NCBI GenBank assembly: GCA_035549075.1
Contig: DASZRT010000136.1
Location: 37,211-101,210 of the forward strand
From: DASZFV01 sp035549075
Lineage (GTDB): Bacteria; Myxococcota_A; Polyangia; Fen-1088
Length of the DNA stretch: 64,000 bases
Direction of reading: 5' to 3'
Positions 52,970 through 61,763 of this stretch are shown piece by piece (positions within the stretch are counted from its first letter, which is position 1; every line of letters starts with the position of its first letter). The notes under the pieces are model-generated. The model had not been told where the DNA came from, made no database searches, and worked only from the letters and a program-made list of their open reading frames with translations. The position numbers and the translations under genes are program-made.

Positions 52970-54214
52970 ATGGCTTCGACGCTCGTTCGCGAGAAGATCA
53001 CCGGTGTGGCCACGGCCGGCCTGACGGCCGCGCTCGTGGCCATGAGCGCATGCTCGAGCCCGAGCTTGTTCGGGCAGGATGCCGGCAAGCCGACTCCCGA
53101 CTCGAGCGCGCCGAACGACGCGAGTCCCATGAGCGCGACGTATTGCGGCCGCGGCGTCGACGTGATCGACGTCGTGCCACCCGCGGGCTTCTGCCTCAAG
53201 CACTACGCGCAGGTCGACGAGCCGCGCGCGATGGTCGTGGCCGACAACGGCGACGTGCTCGTCGCCGCGCCTTCGCGCGGAACGCCGGGCGGCGCCTCGG
53301 GCGGCAAGGGCGCGATCCTGATCCTCACCGACGACGATCACGACGGCCTCGCGACGTCGTCGGTGTTCCTCGACGGCCTCGAGGACGTGCACGGCCTCGC
53401 GCTCGGCGGCGGCTTCCTCTACTTCACGCGCCAAGAGACGGTGTTCAAGCTTCCGTTCACGGCGGGCCAGCGCGTCGCGAACGGCACGCCCACCGACCTC
53501 AAGCTGCCGGCGACGTTCGCCGGCGGCGGCCGGTGGACGCACGGCCTCGCGATCTCGAAGAGCGGCCAGCTCTACGCCTCGCGCGGCGAGTACGGCACGT
53601 GCGGCGCCTCGCACGGCGGCGAGATCTCGTCGGTGGGCGCGGGCGGCGCGCTCACGACGCTGGCGAGCGGCCTGCGCAACCCGATGTACATGAACTGTCA
53701 CTACGCCGACGACACCTGCGCGGCGATGGAGCTCGGCGACGACCTGCACGAGGGCGCGCGCGAGAAGATGATCCTGTTGCGCCCCGACACGAACTTCGGC
53801 TTCCCGTGCTGCTATACGACGAAGAAGCCCGAGATGACGGGCGCGGCCTGCGACGACGTCACGACCGAGGACGCGTTCTTCGAGCTGACGGAGACGCCGT
53901 TCGGCTTCGACTGGGAGCGCGGCCTGTGGCCCGAGCCGTTCAAGGGCGGCATCTTCGTCGCGCTGCACGGCAGCGCTTACTCGTCGCCCGAGTGGCAGGG
54001 CGCGCGCGTCGTCTACGCGCCGACGTCGCCGACGTCGCACGCGCCGACGCAGGACTGGACGACGTTCCTGAGCGGCTTCGGGCCGGGCGGGTCGGTCCTC
54101 GATCGCCCCGCGGACGTGAAGTTCGGGCCCGACGGTCGACTCTTCATCGCCGACGACGCGAGTGATCACGTCTACTGGATGGCGCCGACGACGCTCGCGG
54201 CGCCGACGAACTGA
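52970..54214 (+). CDS. PQQ-dependent glucose/sorbosone dehydrogenase-like lipoprotein
   Basis: This 414-aa protein has an ATG start and a lipobox-like VAMSAC. The body has the six-bladed beta-propeller character of soluble aldose sugar dehydrogenases and HHIP-like proteins: EPRAMVVADNGDVLVAA, VHGLALGGGFLYF, WTHGLAISKSGQLYASRG, GLRNPMYMNC, and the closing blade RPADVKFGPDGRLFIADDASDHVYWM (as landmarks). It would oxidise a sugar with PQQ in the periplasm, but binding residues cannot be assigned by eye. Several Cys pairs (CCYTTKKP, CDDV) suggest disulfides. The next lipoprotein starts 4 bases after its stop. Confidence 0.82.
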   Translation: MASTLVREKITGVATAGLTAALVAMSACSSPSLFGQDAGKPTPDSSAPNDASPMSATYCGRGVDVIDVVPPAGFCLKHYAQVDEPRAMVVADNGDVLVAAPSRGTPGGASGGKGAILILTDDDHDGLATSSVFLDGLEDVHGLALGGGFLYFTRQETVFKLPFTAGQRVANGTPTDLKLPATFAGGGRWTHGLAISKSGQLYASRGEYGTCGASHGGEISSVGAGGALTTLASGLRNPMYMNCHYADDTCAAMELGDDLHEGAREKMILLRPDTNFGFPCCYTTKKPEMTGAACDDVTTEDAFFELTETPFGFDWERGLWPEPFKGGIFVALHGSAYSSPEWQGARVVYAPTSPTSHAPTQDWTTFLSGFGPGGSVLDRPADVKFGPDGRLFIADDASDHVYWMAPTTLAAPTN

Positions 54215-54218
54215 GCGC

Positions 54219-54776
54219 ATGAACGCGGGTCGCGTGATTCGCGCCGGTGCTCTCGCGCTGGGCCTGGCGATGGTCGCGACGGGGTGCGATTCGAAGCCTG
54301 GAAAGGCGGGCTACTTGCCGGGCTTCGACGCGTTCGTCGAGGACGACTCGGGCTGCGCCTCGAGCGTCGTCGTCGACGCTGGGGCGGACGCAGACGTCGA
54401 CGCCTCGGGTGACGCCGGAGACCTCAGTGGGTGGGCGGGCACGTGGACGTTCGTGAGCGGCTCTTCGGGCGTCGCGTGCCCCGACAGCATCTCGGCGGCG
54501 GCGTCGGCGGGCGTGCTCGTCATCAGCGCTTCGCCGGGCGGCGGCTCGCTCTTGGTCTCAGAGGACACGTGCACGTTTCAATTTTCGCTCGCGGGCGCGA
54601 CGGCCACCTCCGACTGCGGCCAGTCGTGCAGCGCGTGGGCGATCCCGACGATCCCCGAGTGGACGCTCACGCTGCAGGCCGACGGCTCGCTGCTCGAGCA
54701 CCTCGGGGGACAGATCGCCCTCAACGGCGAGGTGTGCACGATCTCGGGCAAGTCGAAGCTCACGCGCTCGCCGTAG
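54219..54776 (+). CDS. Lipoprotein of unknown function (185 aa)
   Basis: I start at the ATG at 54219, 4 bases after the sugar-dehydrogenase-like gene, with which it is surely co-transcribed. Lipobox is VATGC at about residue 23. A spacer rich in Asp and Ala (VDAGADADVDASGDAGD) precedes a beta-rich domain (WAGTWTFVSGSS ... WTLTLQADGSLLEHLGG) that recalls small lipocalin-like or copper-resistance-type barrels. Four or more Cys could form disulfides. Its partner role with the dehydrogenase is suggested only by position. Confidence 0.7.
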   Translation: MNAGRVIRAGALALGLAMVATGCDSKPGKAGYLPGFDAFVEDDSGCASSVVVDAGADADVDASGDAGDLSGWAGTWTFVSGSSGVACPDSISAAASAGVLVISASPGGGSLLVSEDTCTFQFSLAGATATSDCGQSCSAWAIPTIPEWTLTLQADGSLLEHLGGQIALNGEVCTISGKSKLTRSP

Positions 54777-54831
54777 AAGCGCGTGCATTTCGGCGCGCGC
54801 CGTCGCTCTTTTGCGCTGCCGGAATTCATAT

Positions 54832-56265
54832 ATGCTCCGCCGCATGTTTCAGCGCCCCCTCTTTAACTTTGGTGTTTGCCTCGTCGCTTCGATCGCGCTC
54901 GGCTGTTCGAGCGGAGGAGGCGGCGGCAACAACGGCGGCACGACGGGCAGCAACGGCGGCACGACGGGCAGCAACGGCGGCACGACGGGATCGACGGGCG
55001 GCACGACGGGCAGCACGGGCGGAACCACCGGCAGCAACGGTGGCACGACCGGCGGCAACGGCGGCACGACGGGATCGACGGGCGGCACGACGGGCAACGG
55101 CGGCAGCGGCGGCTCGACGACGCCGACGGGCGGCACGACGGGCAACGGCGGCAGCGGCGGTTCGACGACGCCGACGGGCGGCAGCGGCGGATCCGCTGGC
55201 GGCACCACCGGCGCGGGCGGCATCGAGGCGGCTGGCGGCGCGGCGATGAGCACGGGCTGCGGCATGGACCCCGACACGACGGGCACGACGCTCCCCTACA
55301 ACGGCATGACCTTCTACAAGAAGTCGGTCACGTTCGCGGGCAAGGGCGGCGCGAGCGTCAGCGGCGAGTACCTCATCGCGCTGCCGGCGAACTACGCGAA
55401 GTCGACGCCGTCGAAGATCGGCTTCGAGATGGGCGGCTTCACGCGCGACGCGATCGACTGCATCTACGGCGACTGCTGGGGCTTCTCGACGGAAGGCCAC
55501 AAGGCGAACGCCATCGTCGTCGCGATGACGCAGATCAACTCGGGCCCGCTGCACCCGGGCCAGAACGCGATGCCGCAGGCGGGTTGGGAGCTCACGAACG
55601 AGCTCGAGAACAACGTCGCCTTCTTCAAGGCCGTCAAGGCCGACATCTTCTCGAAGTACTGCGTCGACACGAACCACGTCTTCGTCGCGGGCGGCAGCTC
55701 GGGCGGCGACATGGCGCACTACCTCGGCTGCTGGATGGGCGACGAGCTCCGCGGCATCGCCTCGGTCGGCGGCTGCATGGCGAACACGATCGCGCCCGTC
55801 GCGGGCAAGGCGGCGCCCGTCGACGCGACGATGCCGAACGGCGCGCTCGAGGCTGCGCCCGCGCGTGGTCAGGAGGACCCGATGAACATCTGCCTGCACA
55901 CGATGGACTTCGGCGTGTGCAAGGGCAACGTCGCCGTCCTCATGGTGCACGGCTTCAAGGATCCGCACATCCCGTACGCCGAGGCGCGCCTCACGCGCGA
56001 CGCGTGGTCGCCGAAGAACGCGTGCGGCACGGGGCCGACGACGCCGCTGTCACTCACCGACCTGCACACGATGATCAGCACGGGCGGCGCCAACAAGATC
56101 AAGTGCGTCGACGCGCCGTCGTGCAACGCCGACTACCCCGTGCGCTGGTGCGAGCACAGCGAGGGCGGCTACGACGGCAGCACGCACGGCTGGCCGTCGA
56201 ACGCCACCGAGAACCCCGACGGCGCCGGCACGGACATCTGGGCGTTCTGGAACAGCCTGAAATGA
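54832..56265 (+). CDS. Secreted esterase (CE1/PHB-depolymerase-like), Gly-rich lipoprotein
   Basis: I start at the ATG at 54832 (477 aa); an ATG at 54844 is also possible. A lipobox (SIALGC) is followed by an extraordinarily long Gly/Thr/Ser/Asn linker (about residues 26-135) encoded by tandem repeats, then an alpha/beta-hydrolase of the LpqC/feruloyl-esterase type. Catalytic motifs are the nucleophile elbow VAGGSSGGDMAHYLGCW, Asp in VHGFKDPHIPYAEA, and His in STHGWPSN; many Cys suggest disulfides. It should cleave ester bonds of hydroxyacid polymers or acylated sugars. It overlaps the propionyl-CoA synthase start (ATGA), so its product may feed that enzyme, which is an inference. Confidence 0.85.
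   Translation: MLRRMFQRPLFNFGVCLVASIALGCSSGGGGGNNGGTTGSNGGTTGSNGGTTGSTGGTTGSTGGTTGSNGGTTGGNGGTTGSTGGTTGNGGSGGSTTPTGGTTGNGGSGGSTTPTGGSGGSAGGTTGAGGIEAAGGAAMSTGCGMDPDTTGTTLPYNGMTFYKKSVTFAGKGGASVSGEYLIALPANYAKSTPSKIGFEMGGFTRDAIDCIYGDCWGFSTEGHKANAIVVAMTQINSGPLHPGQNAMPQAGWELTNELENNVAFFKAVKADIFSKYCVDTNHVFVAGGSSGGDMAHYLGCWMGDELRGIASVGGCMANTIAPVAGKAAPVDATMPNGALEAAPARGQEDPMNICLHTMDFGVCKGNVAVLMVHGFKDPHIPYAEARLTRDAWSPKNACGTGPTTPLSLTDLHTMISTGGANKIKCVDAPSCNADYPVRWCEHSEGGYDGSTHGWPSNATENPDGAGTDIWAFWNSLK
54922..55200 (+). repeat. Tandem repeats encoding a GGTTGSN linker
   Basis: About 280 bases consist of imperfect 21-bp units (encoding GGTTGSN or GGTTGST), with two longer 51-bp-like units near the end (GNGGSGGSTTPTGGTTG). 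They are in frame and give the esterase its linker. The unit similarity at DNA level suggests slippage. Confidence 0.8.
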
Positions 56266-59200
56266 GCGCTGGCGGAGCGGGGGCCGCGCCTCGTCCCGCC
56301 GTTCGAGCGAACCCGATCCGCTCGCGCAAGGACTGGGAGGCCGCGCGCGAGGCAGCGTCCCGGGATCCGGGCGCGTTCCACGGCGAGCTCGCGCGCCGCG
56401 AGCTATTCTGGTTCGACGAGGGCTCGAAGGCGTGGCTCAAGCGCGTCGACGGCGCGTCGCCTTGGCTGGCGTTCGACGCGACGACGGGCGCGCGGCGGCG
56501 CGACGTCACGCGCGCGGCCGACTGGACGCCTTGGACGGTCGCGTTCGACGAGTCCGAGGCGCCGTTCTACCGCTGGTTCGCGGGCGCGCTCACCAACGCG
56601 TGCTTCAACGAGGTCGACGTGCACGTGCTCGCGGGGCGCGGGCGCCAGATCGCCTTCCACTTCGAGGGCGATCGCTGGGACCCGGCGGCGAACGCGGGGC
56701 GGGGCGGCCCCGTCGTCGGCGCGACGATCTCGCGGCAAGAGCTGATGTGGCAGGTCGGCAAGCACGCCGTCGCGCTCGCCGACCTGGGCCTGAAGAAGGG
56801 CGACCGCATCGCCCTCAACATGCCCAACGTCATGTCGCAGATTTACTTCACCGAGGCGGCCAAGCGCCTGGGCGTCATCTACACGCCCGTGTTCGGCGGC
56901 TTCTCGGCGAAGACGCTGTCCGACCGCATCGCCGACGCCGGCGCGAAGGTCGTCATCACGACCGACGGCGCGTACCGGAACGCGCAGGTCGTCGGGTTCA
57001 AGGAGCCCTACACCGATCGCGCGCTCGACGACTACGTGCCGCTGGGCGCCGCGCTCGACGTCGTCGCGGCGACGCTGCGTGGTTCGGCGGGCGTCGTCGA
57101 AGCCGACGCCGCCGTCGTGCGCGACGAGGTGGCGCGCGGCCTCGCGGGCGAGATCACCGTCGACCGCGCCGACGTCATGCGCGGCGTGGGCCGCGCGCTC
57201 GAGCGCGTCTCGGCCTGGGACGCGACGACGAAGTCGCGCGTGCGCACGGCGATCGCCGAGGCGCTGGCCAAGCCCGTCGCGCGCGTCGAGAAGGTCGTCG
57301 TCGTGCGCAACGCGCAGGTGCCCGACCTCGCCTGGGTGCCGGCGCGCGACGTGTGGGCCGAAGAGCTGCTCGCGGCCGCCGAGGCGAAGCTGCTCGCCAA
57401 CGCGCGCGCCGCCGGCGTCGCCGTCGCGAACGAAGCGGACGCTCTGGCTCTCGACACGCCCGCGTTCGTGAAGGCCGTGTGGGCGACCTCGAAGCCGCTG
57501 CCCGTCGACGCCGAGTTCCCGCTGTTCATCATCTACACGAGCGGCAGCACGGGGAAGCCCAAGGGCGTCGTGCACACGCACGGCGGCTACGTGGCCGGCC
57601 TCGCGCACACGATGCGCGTGTCGTTCGACGTGCCGGCCGTCGACGTCGAAGGTGGGCCGCCGAACGACCACGTCATCTACGTCGTCGCCGATCCGGGATG
57701 GATCACGGGCCAGTCGTACCTCATCAGCGCGGCGCTCACGACGGCGACCACGAGCGTCGTCACCGAGGGCTCGCCGCTGTTCCCGTCGAGCGGCCGCTTC
57801 TCGAGCATCATCGAGCGCCACGGCGTCACGCTGTTCAAAGCGGGCTCGACGTTCCTCAAGGCCGTCGCCTCGGACCCGCAGAACGTCGAGGACGTGAAGG
57901 CCTACGATCGTCGCACGCTGCGCGCGGCGACCTTCTGCGCCGAGCCGGTCTCGCCCGCGATTCAGAAGCTCGGCATGGAGCTGCTCACGCCCCAGTACAT
58001 CAACTCGTACTGGGCGACCGAGCACGGCGGCATCGTGCTGACGCACTTCTACGGCAACGACGACTTTCCGCTGCGCGCCGACGCGCACACGTTCCCGTTG
58101 CCCTGGGTCTTCGCCGACGTGTGGACGTCAACGGCGACGCACGAAGTCCAATCTGGATCAGGCGTCCGCACGCGCCACGAGCACCGGCGCGCCGCGCTCG
58201 AAGAAAAGGGCGAGCTCGTCATCACACGCCCGTACCCGTACCTCGCGCGCACGGTGTGGGGCGACGGGGCGAACGTCGGGACGCCCGCGTGGCGCGGCGA
58301 TTTGAGGCGCTTCACCGAGATCTACTTCGATCGCTGGTCCGCCGCGGGCAGCGGCGGCCAGAAGATCGACTGGGCCTACACGCAGGGCGACTTCGCCTGC
58401 CGCTACGAAGACGGCGGCCTCACGCTGCACGGCCGCTCGGACGACGTCATCAACACGTCGGGGCACCGCATCGGCACCGAGGAGATCGAAGGCGCGATCC
58501 TCAAGGACAAGCAGCAGAACCCGAAGTCGCCCGTCGGCAACGCCATCGTCGTGGGCGCGCCGCACAAAGAGAAGGGCACGGTGCCGCTGGCGTTCATCCT
58601 CACGGCCGGCGGGCGGCCGCTGTCGCTCGACGACGAGCGGCGGCTGTCGAACCTCGTGCGCGAGGAGAAGGGCGCCGTCGCCGCGCCGGGCGGCTACATC
58701 TGCGTGTCGCAGTTCCCCGAGACGCGCAGCGGGAAGTACATGCGGCGCTTCCTCAAGAACCTGCTCGAGGGCGAGGCGCTCGGCGACACGACGACGCTGC
58801 GCAACCCCGAGTCTCTCGACGAGATCGGGCGCGCGATCCGCAGGTGGCAGGCGCGCGCCGCGCTGGAAGACGACCAGCAGATCCTGCACGTCTACGCGAC
58901 GCTGCGGCTCGAGGTGCACGAGGTGCGTCCCGGCGACGCCATCGCCGTGCTCACGATCTCGAAGCCGCCCGTCAACGCCCTCGACGAGCGGGCGCTCGAC
59001 GAGCTCAACACCGTCGTCGAGCACCTCGCGCGCCGCGGAGACATCAAGGCCGTCGTCGTCACGGGCGCGGGCACGCAGAGCTTCGTCGCGGGCGCCGACG
59101 TGCGCCAGCTGCTCGAGGAGATGCACAAGCCCGAGGACGTGCTGCCGCTGTGCCACAAAGCCGCGCAGGTCACGCGGCGGCTCGAGTCGATGGGCAAGCC

Positions 59201-61763
59201 CGTGGTCGCGGCCGTGGGCGGCGTCGCGCTCGGCGGCGGCAACGAGCTCCAGATGGCGGCGCACCACCGCATCGCCGAGACGACGGCGCGCTTCGGGCAG
59301 CCCGAGATCAACCTGCACCTGTTGCCGGGGTACGGTGGCACGCAGCGCCTGCCGCGCCTGCTCGAAGAGCGCCACGGGCTCGACGGCCTCGTCGCGGCGA
59401 TCGAGCTCATCGTCGGCGGCCGCGCCATCGACGCCGAGGAGGCGCTGCGCCTGGGCCTCGTGGACGAGATCGCGACCGACGGCGACGCCCTCACGCGCGC
59501 GACGACGCTCGCGCGTCAGCTGATCCTCGAAGGGAAGGGCCCCCTGCGCGACGCGCACGCGAAGCGCCTCGCCCAGAACGCGCGTTGGGCCGCGCCGGCG
59601 GCGTATCCGGCTGCGGCGCTCGACGCCCACCCCGAGGTGCGCCGCCTCGTCGCGCAGGCGAAGTCGGCGGGGCGCGAGCTGCCGGCGGGCTGGGCGCTCG
59701 AGGCGATTCGCTTCGGCTACGAGCACGGCCTCGTCGAAGGGCTCGAGCACGAAGGCCGGCTCTTCGCCGAAGCCGTCGTCTCGCCGAACGCCGGCAAGAT
59801 CGGCCTGCGCGCGTTCTTCGATCGGCGGAGCGCGCCGCTGCCGACGCGACGCCGCGCCGACCTCGACGTCGCGCGCGACCGCGAGACGGGCGCGCTCGCC
59901 GACGGATCGCTCTTGCCCGTCGGCGCGCCGTTCTTCCCGGGCGTCACGCCGCTGCCTTCGTGGCAGTACGCGCTGCTCGCCGAGAAAGATCCGGCGACGG
60001 GCGTCCCGCGCCACGGCGATCCCGCCGTCGCCGAGCAGCACCGCATCATCCCCGTGCCCGCGCCCGGGCCGACGGAGGCGCTGCTCTACATGCTGACGAG
60101 CGAGATCAACTTCAACGACATCTGGGCCATCACGGGCGTCCCGGTGTCGCCGTTCGACAGCCACGACGAGGACTGGCACGTCACGGGAAGCGGCGGCCTC
60201 GGCCTCGTCGCGCGCATCGGCGACGAGGTGAAGCGCGAGGGCCGCCTCAAGGTGGGCGATCTCGTGACCGTGTTCTCGGGCCAGTCGCAGCTGCTCTCGC
60301 CGGTGGCCGGCCTCGATCCGATGTTCGCGGACCAGCACATCCAGGGCTACGAGACGCCCGACGGCTCGCACCAGCAGTTCATGCTCGTGCAGGGGCCCCA
60401 GTGCTTTCCCAAGGGCGCGGACCTCACGCTCGAAGCGGCGGGCAGCTACATCCTCAACCTCGGCACCGTCTACCGCGCGCTGTTCACGACGCTGAAGATC
60501 GAGCCCGGCAAGACGCTGTTCGTCGAGGGCGCGGCCACGGGCACGGGCGCCGAGGTCGTCAAGGCGGCCTCGCGCAACCGCGTGCGCGTGACGGGCCTCG
60601 TCTCGAGCGCGGCGCGCGCGAAGGACGTGCTGGCGTTCGGCGGACGCGCCACGGTCGATCGCAAAGACCCGCGCTTCGCCTCGGCGTTCACGCCCGTCCC
60701 CGAAGATCCGGCGGCGTGGCGCGCCTGGGAGGACGCGGGCGCGGCGTTCGTCGAGGAGTTCCGCCGGCAAAACGACGGGCGCCTCGCCGACTACGTCGTG
60801 TCGCACGCGGGCGAGACGTCGTTCCCGCGCGGCTTCCAGCTGCTGGCCGAGGGCGGCGTGCTCACGTTCTTCGGCGCGTCGGGCGGCTACCGCTTCACGT
60901 TCATGGGCAAGCACGGCGCGTGCTCGCCCGAGGCCGTGCTGACGCGCGCGGGCCTCACGGCGGGCGAGTCTGTGTTGGTGTTTTACGGCGCGGACGGCGG
61001 ACCGGCCTTGGACGCAGTTGGTCTCGAAGCCATCGAGACGGCGCGAGAGCTGGGCGCGCGGCTCGTCGTGTGCACGGCCACCGACGGTCAGCGCGACTTC
61101 GTCAAGAGCATGGGCTTCGGCGAGGCCGTGCGCGGCGTCTTCAGCGTGCCAGAGCTCGCGCGCCGCGAGGGTGACGCCTTCGCCTGGCCGCGCACGATGC
61201 CGCTCTTGCCCGACCCGCGTCTCGAAACGGCGGCGTTCAAGGAGGCCGTTCGCTGGTACCAGGAGCAGGTCTTCAAGCCGTTCGCGTCGCAGGTGGGCGC
61301 CTTTCTAAAGGGCGCGGGCAACCCGCGCGGCACGCCCGACGTCGTCTTCGAGCGCGCGGGCCAGGACACGCTCGCGCTGTCGTCGATGCTGTGCAAGCCG
61401 TTCACGGGCCGCGTCGTCTTCAGCGAAGACATGTCGGGGCGGCGGTACACCTTCTACGCGCCGCAGGTGTGGATGCGGCAGCGGCGCCTCTACCTGCCGA
61501 CGGCCAACATCTGGGGCACGCACCTGTCGAACGCGTACGAAGTTCAGAAGATGAACGAGCTCGTCGATGCGGGCCTGCTCAACGTGAGCGAGCCGCTCGT
61601 CGTGCCGTTCGCCGACGGGCCGGCGGCGCACCAGGAGATGTGGGAGAACAAGCACCGCGCGTCGAATTACGTGCTCAACCACGCGCTCCCCGAGATGGGC
61701 CTCAAGACCAAGGACGAGCTGTATCAGGCGTGGTCGGTTCGTAGCCGATCGCGAGGGACGTGA
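56262..61763 (+). CDS. pcs: Trifunctional propionyl-CoA synthase (3-hydroxypropionate to propionyl-CoA)
   Basis: This single open frame of 1833 aa starts at the ATG overlapping the esterase stop; the frame extends upstream only as a shadow. Domain order: acyl-CoA synthetase, residues about 1-850 (FIIYTSGSTGKPKGVVHTHGG near 423-443; catalytic Lys in ETRSGKYMRR near 823); enoyl-CoA hydratase, about 880-1160 (FVAGADVRQL near 940; ALGGGNELQM; catalytic Glu in FGQPEINLHLLPGYGGTQRL near 1013); and NADPH-dependent medium-chain enoyl-CoA reductase, about 1240-1833 (SEINFNDIWAITG near 1280; nucleotide motif EGAATGTGAEVVKAA near 1420). Order and length match propionyl-CoA synthase of Chloroflexus and Erythrobacter (about 1820 aa), which channels acrylyl-CoA. 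All three active sites look intact. Confidence 0.95.
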   Translation: MSAGGAGAAPRPAVRANPIRSRKDWEAAREAASRDPGAFHGELARRELFWFDEGSKAWLKRVDGASPWLAFDATTGARRRDVTRAADWTPWTVAFDESEAPFYRWFAGALTNACFNEVDVHVLAGRGRQIAFHFEGDRWDPAANAGRGGPVVGATISRQELMWQVGKHAVALADLGLKKGDRIALNMPNVMSQIYFTEAAKRLGVIYTPVFGGFSAKTLSDRIADAGAKVVITTDGAYRNAQVVGFKEPYTDRALDDYVPLGAALDVVAATLRGSAGVVEADAAVVRDEVARGLAGEITVDRADVMRGVGRALERVSAWDATTKSRVRTAIAEALAKPVARVEKVVVVRNAQVPDLAWVPARDVWAEELLAAAEAKLLANARAAGVAVANEADALALDTPAFVKAVWATSKPLPVDAEFPLFIIYTSGSTGKPKGVVHTHGGYVAGLAHTMRVSFDVPAVDVEGGPPNDHVIYVVADPGWITGQSYLISAALTTATTSVVTEGSPLFPSSGRFSSIIERHGVTLFKAGSTFLKAVASDPQNVEDVKAYDRRTLRAATFCAEPVSPAIQKLGMELLTPQYINSYWATEHGGIVLTHFYGNDDFPLRADAHTFPLPWVFADVWTSTATHEVQSGSGVRTRHEHRRAALEEKGELVITRPYPYLARTVWGDGANVGTPAWRGDLRRFTEIYFDRWSAAGSGGQKIDWAYTQGDFACRYEDGGLTLHGRSDDVINTSGHRIGTEEIEGAILKDKQQNPKSPVGNAIVVGAPHKEKGTVPLAFILTAGGRPLSLDDERRLSNLVREEKGAVAAPGGYICVSQFPETRSGKYMRRFLKNLLEGEALGDTTTLRNPESLDEIGRAIRRWQARAALEDDQQILHVYATLRLEVHEVRPGDAIAVLTISKPPVNALDERALDELNTVVEHLARRGDIKAVVVTGAGTQSFVAGADVRQLLEEMHKPEDVLPLCHKAAQVTRRLESMGKPVVAAVGGVALGGGNELQMAAHHRIAETTARFGQPEINLHLLPGYGGTQRLPRLLEERHGLDGLVAAIELIVGGRAIDAEEALRLGLVDEIATDGDALTRATTLARQLILEGKGPLRDAHAKRLAQNARWAAPAAYPAAALDAHPEVRRLVAQAKSAGRELPAGWALEAIRFGYEHGLVEGLEHEGRLFAEAVVSPNAGKIGLRAFFDRRSAPLPTRRRADLDVARDRETGALADGSLLPVGAPFFPGVTPLPSWQYALLAEKDPATGVPRHGDPAVAEQHRIIPVPAPGPTEALLYMLTSEINFNDIWAITGVPVSPFDSHDEDWHVTGSGGLGLVARIGDEVKREGRLKVGDLVTVFSGQSQLLSPVAGLDPMFADQHIQGYETPDGSHQQFMLVQGPQCFPKGADLTLEAAGSYILNLGTVYRALFTTLKIEPGKTLFVEGAATGTGAEVVKAASRNRVRVTGLVSSAARAKDVLAFGGRATVDRKDPRFASAFTPVPEDPAAWRAWEDAGAAFVEEFRRQNDGRLADYVVSHAGETSFPRGFQLLAEGGVLTFFGASGGYRFTFMGKHGACSPEAVLTRAGLTAGESVLVFYGADGGPALDAVGLEAIETARELGARLVVCTATDGQRDFVKSMGFGEAVRGVFSVPELARREGDAFAWPRTMPLLPDPRLETAAFKEAVRWYQEQVFKPFASQVGAFLKGAGNPRGTPDVVFERAGQDTLALSSMLCKPFTGRVVFSEDMSGRRYTFYAPQVWMRQRRLYLPTANIWGTHLSNAYEVQKMNELVDAGLLNVSEPLVVPFADGPAAHQEMWENKHRASNYVLNHALPEMGLKTKDELYQAWSVRSRSRGT

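Noticed and set aside
54922..55200. Possible CRISPR-like array because of regular repeats
   Set aside because: The units are in-frame codons for a Gly/Thr/Ser linker with no unique spacers.
54876..61763. A 2295-codon frame that would extend propionyl-CoA synthase at its N-terminus
   Set aside because: The first 460 codons are an Arg/His-rich shadow of the esterase gene. The ATG at 56262, overlapping the esterase stop, gives the known enzyme length.
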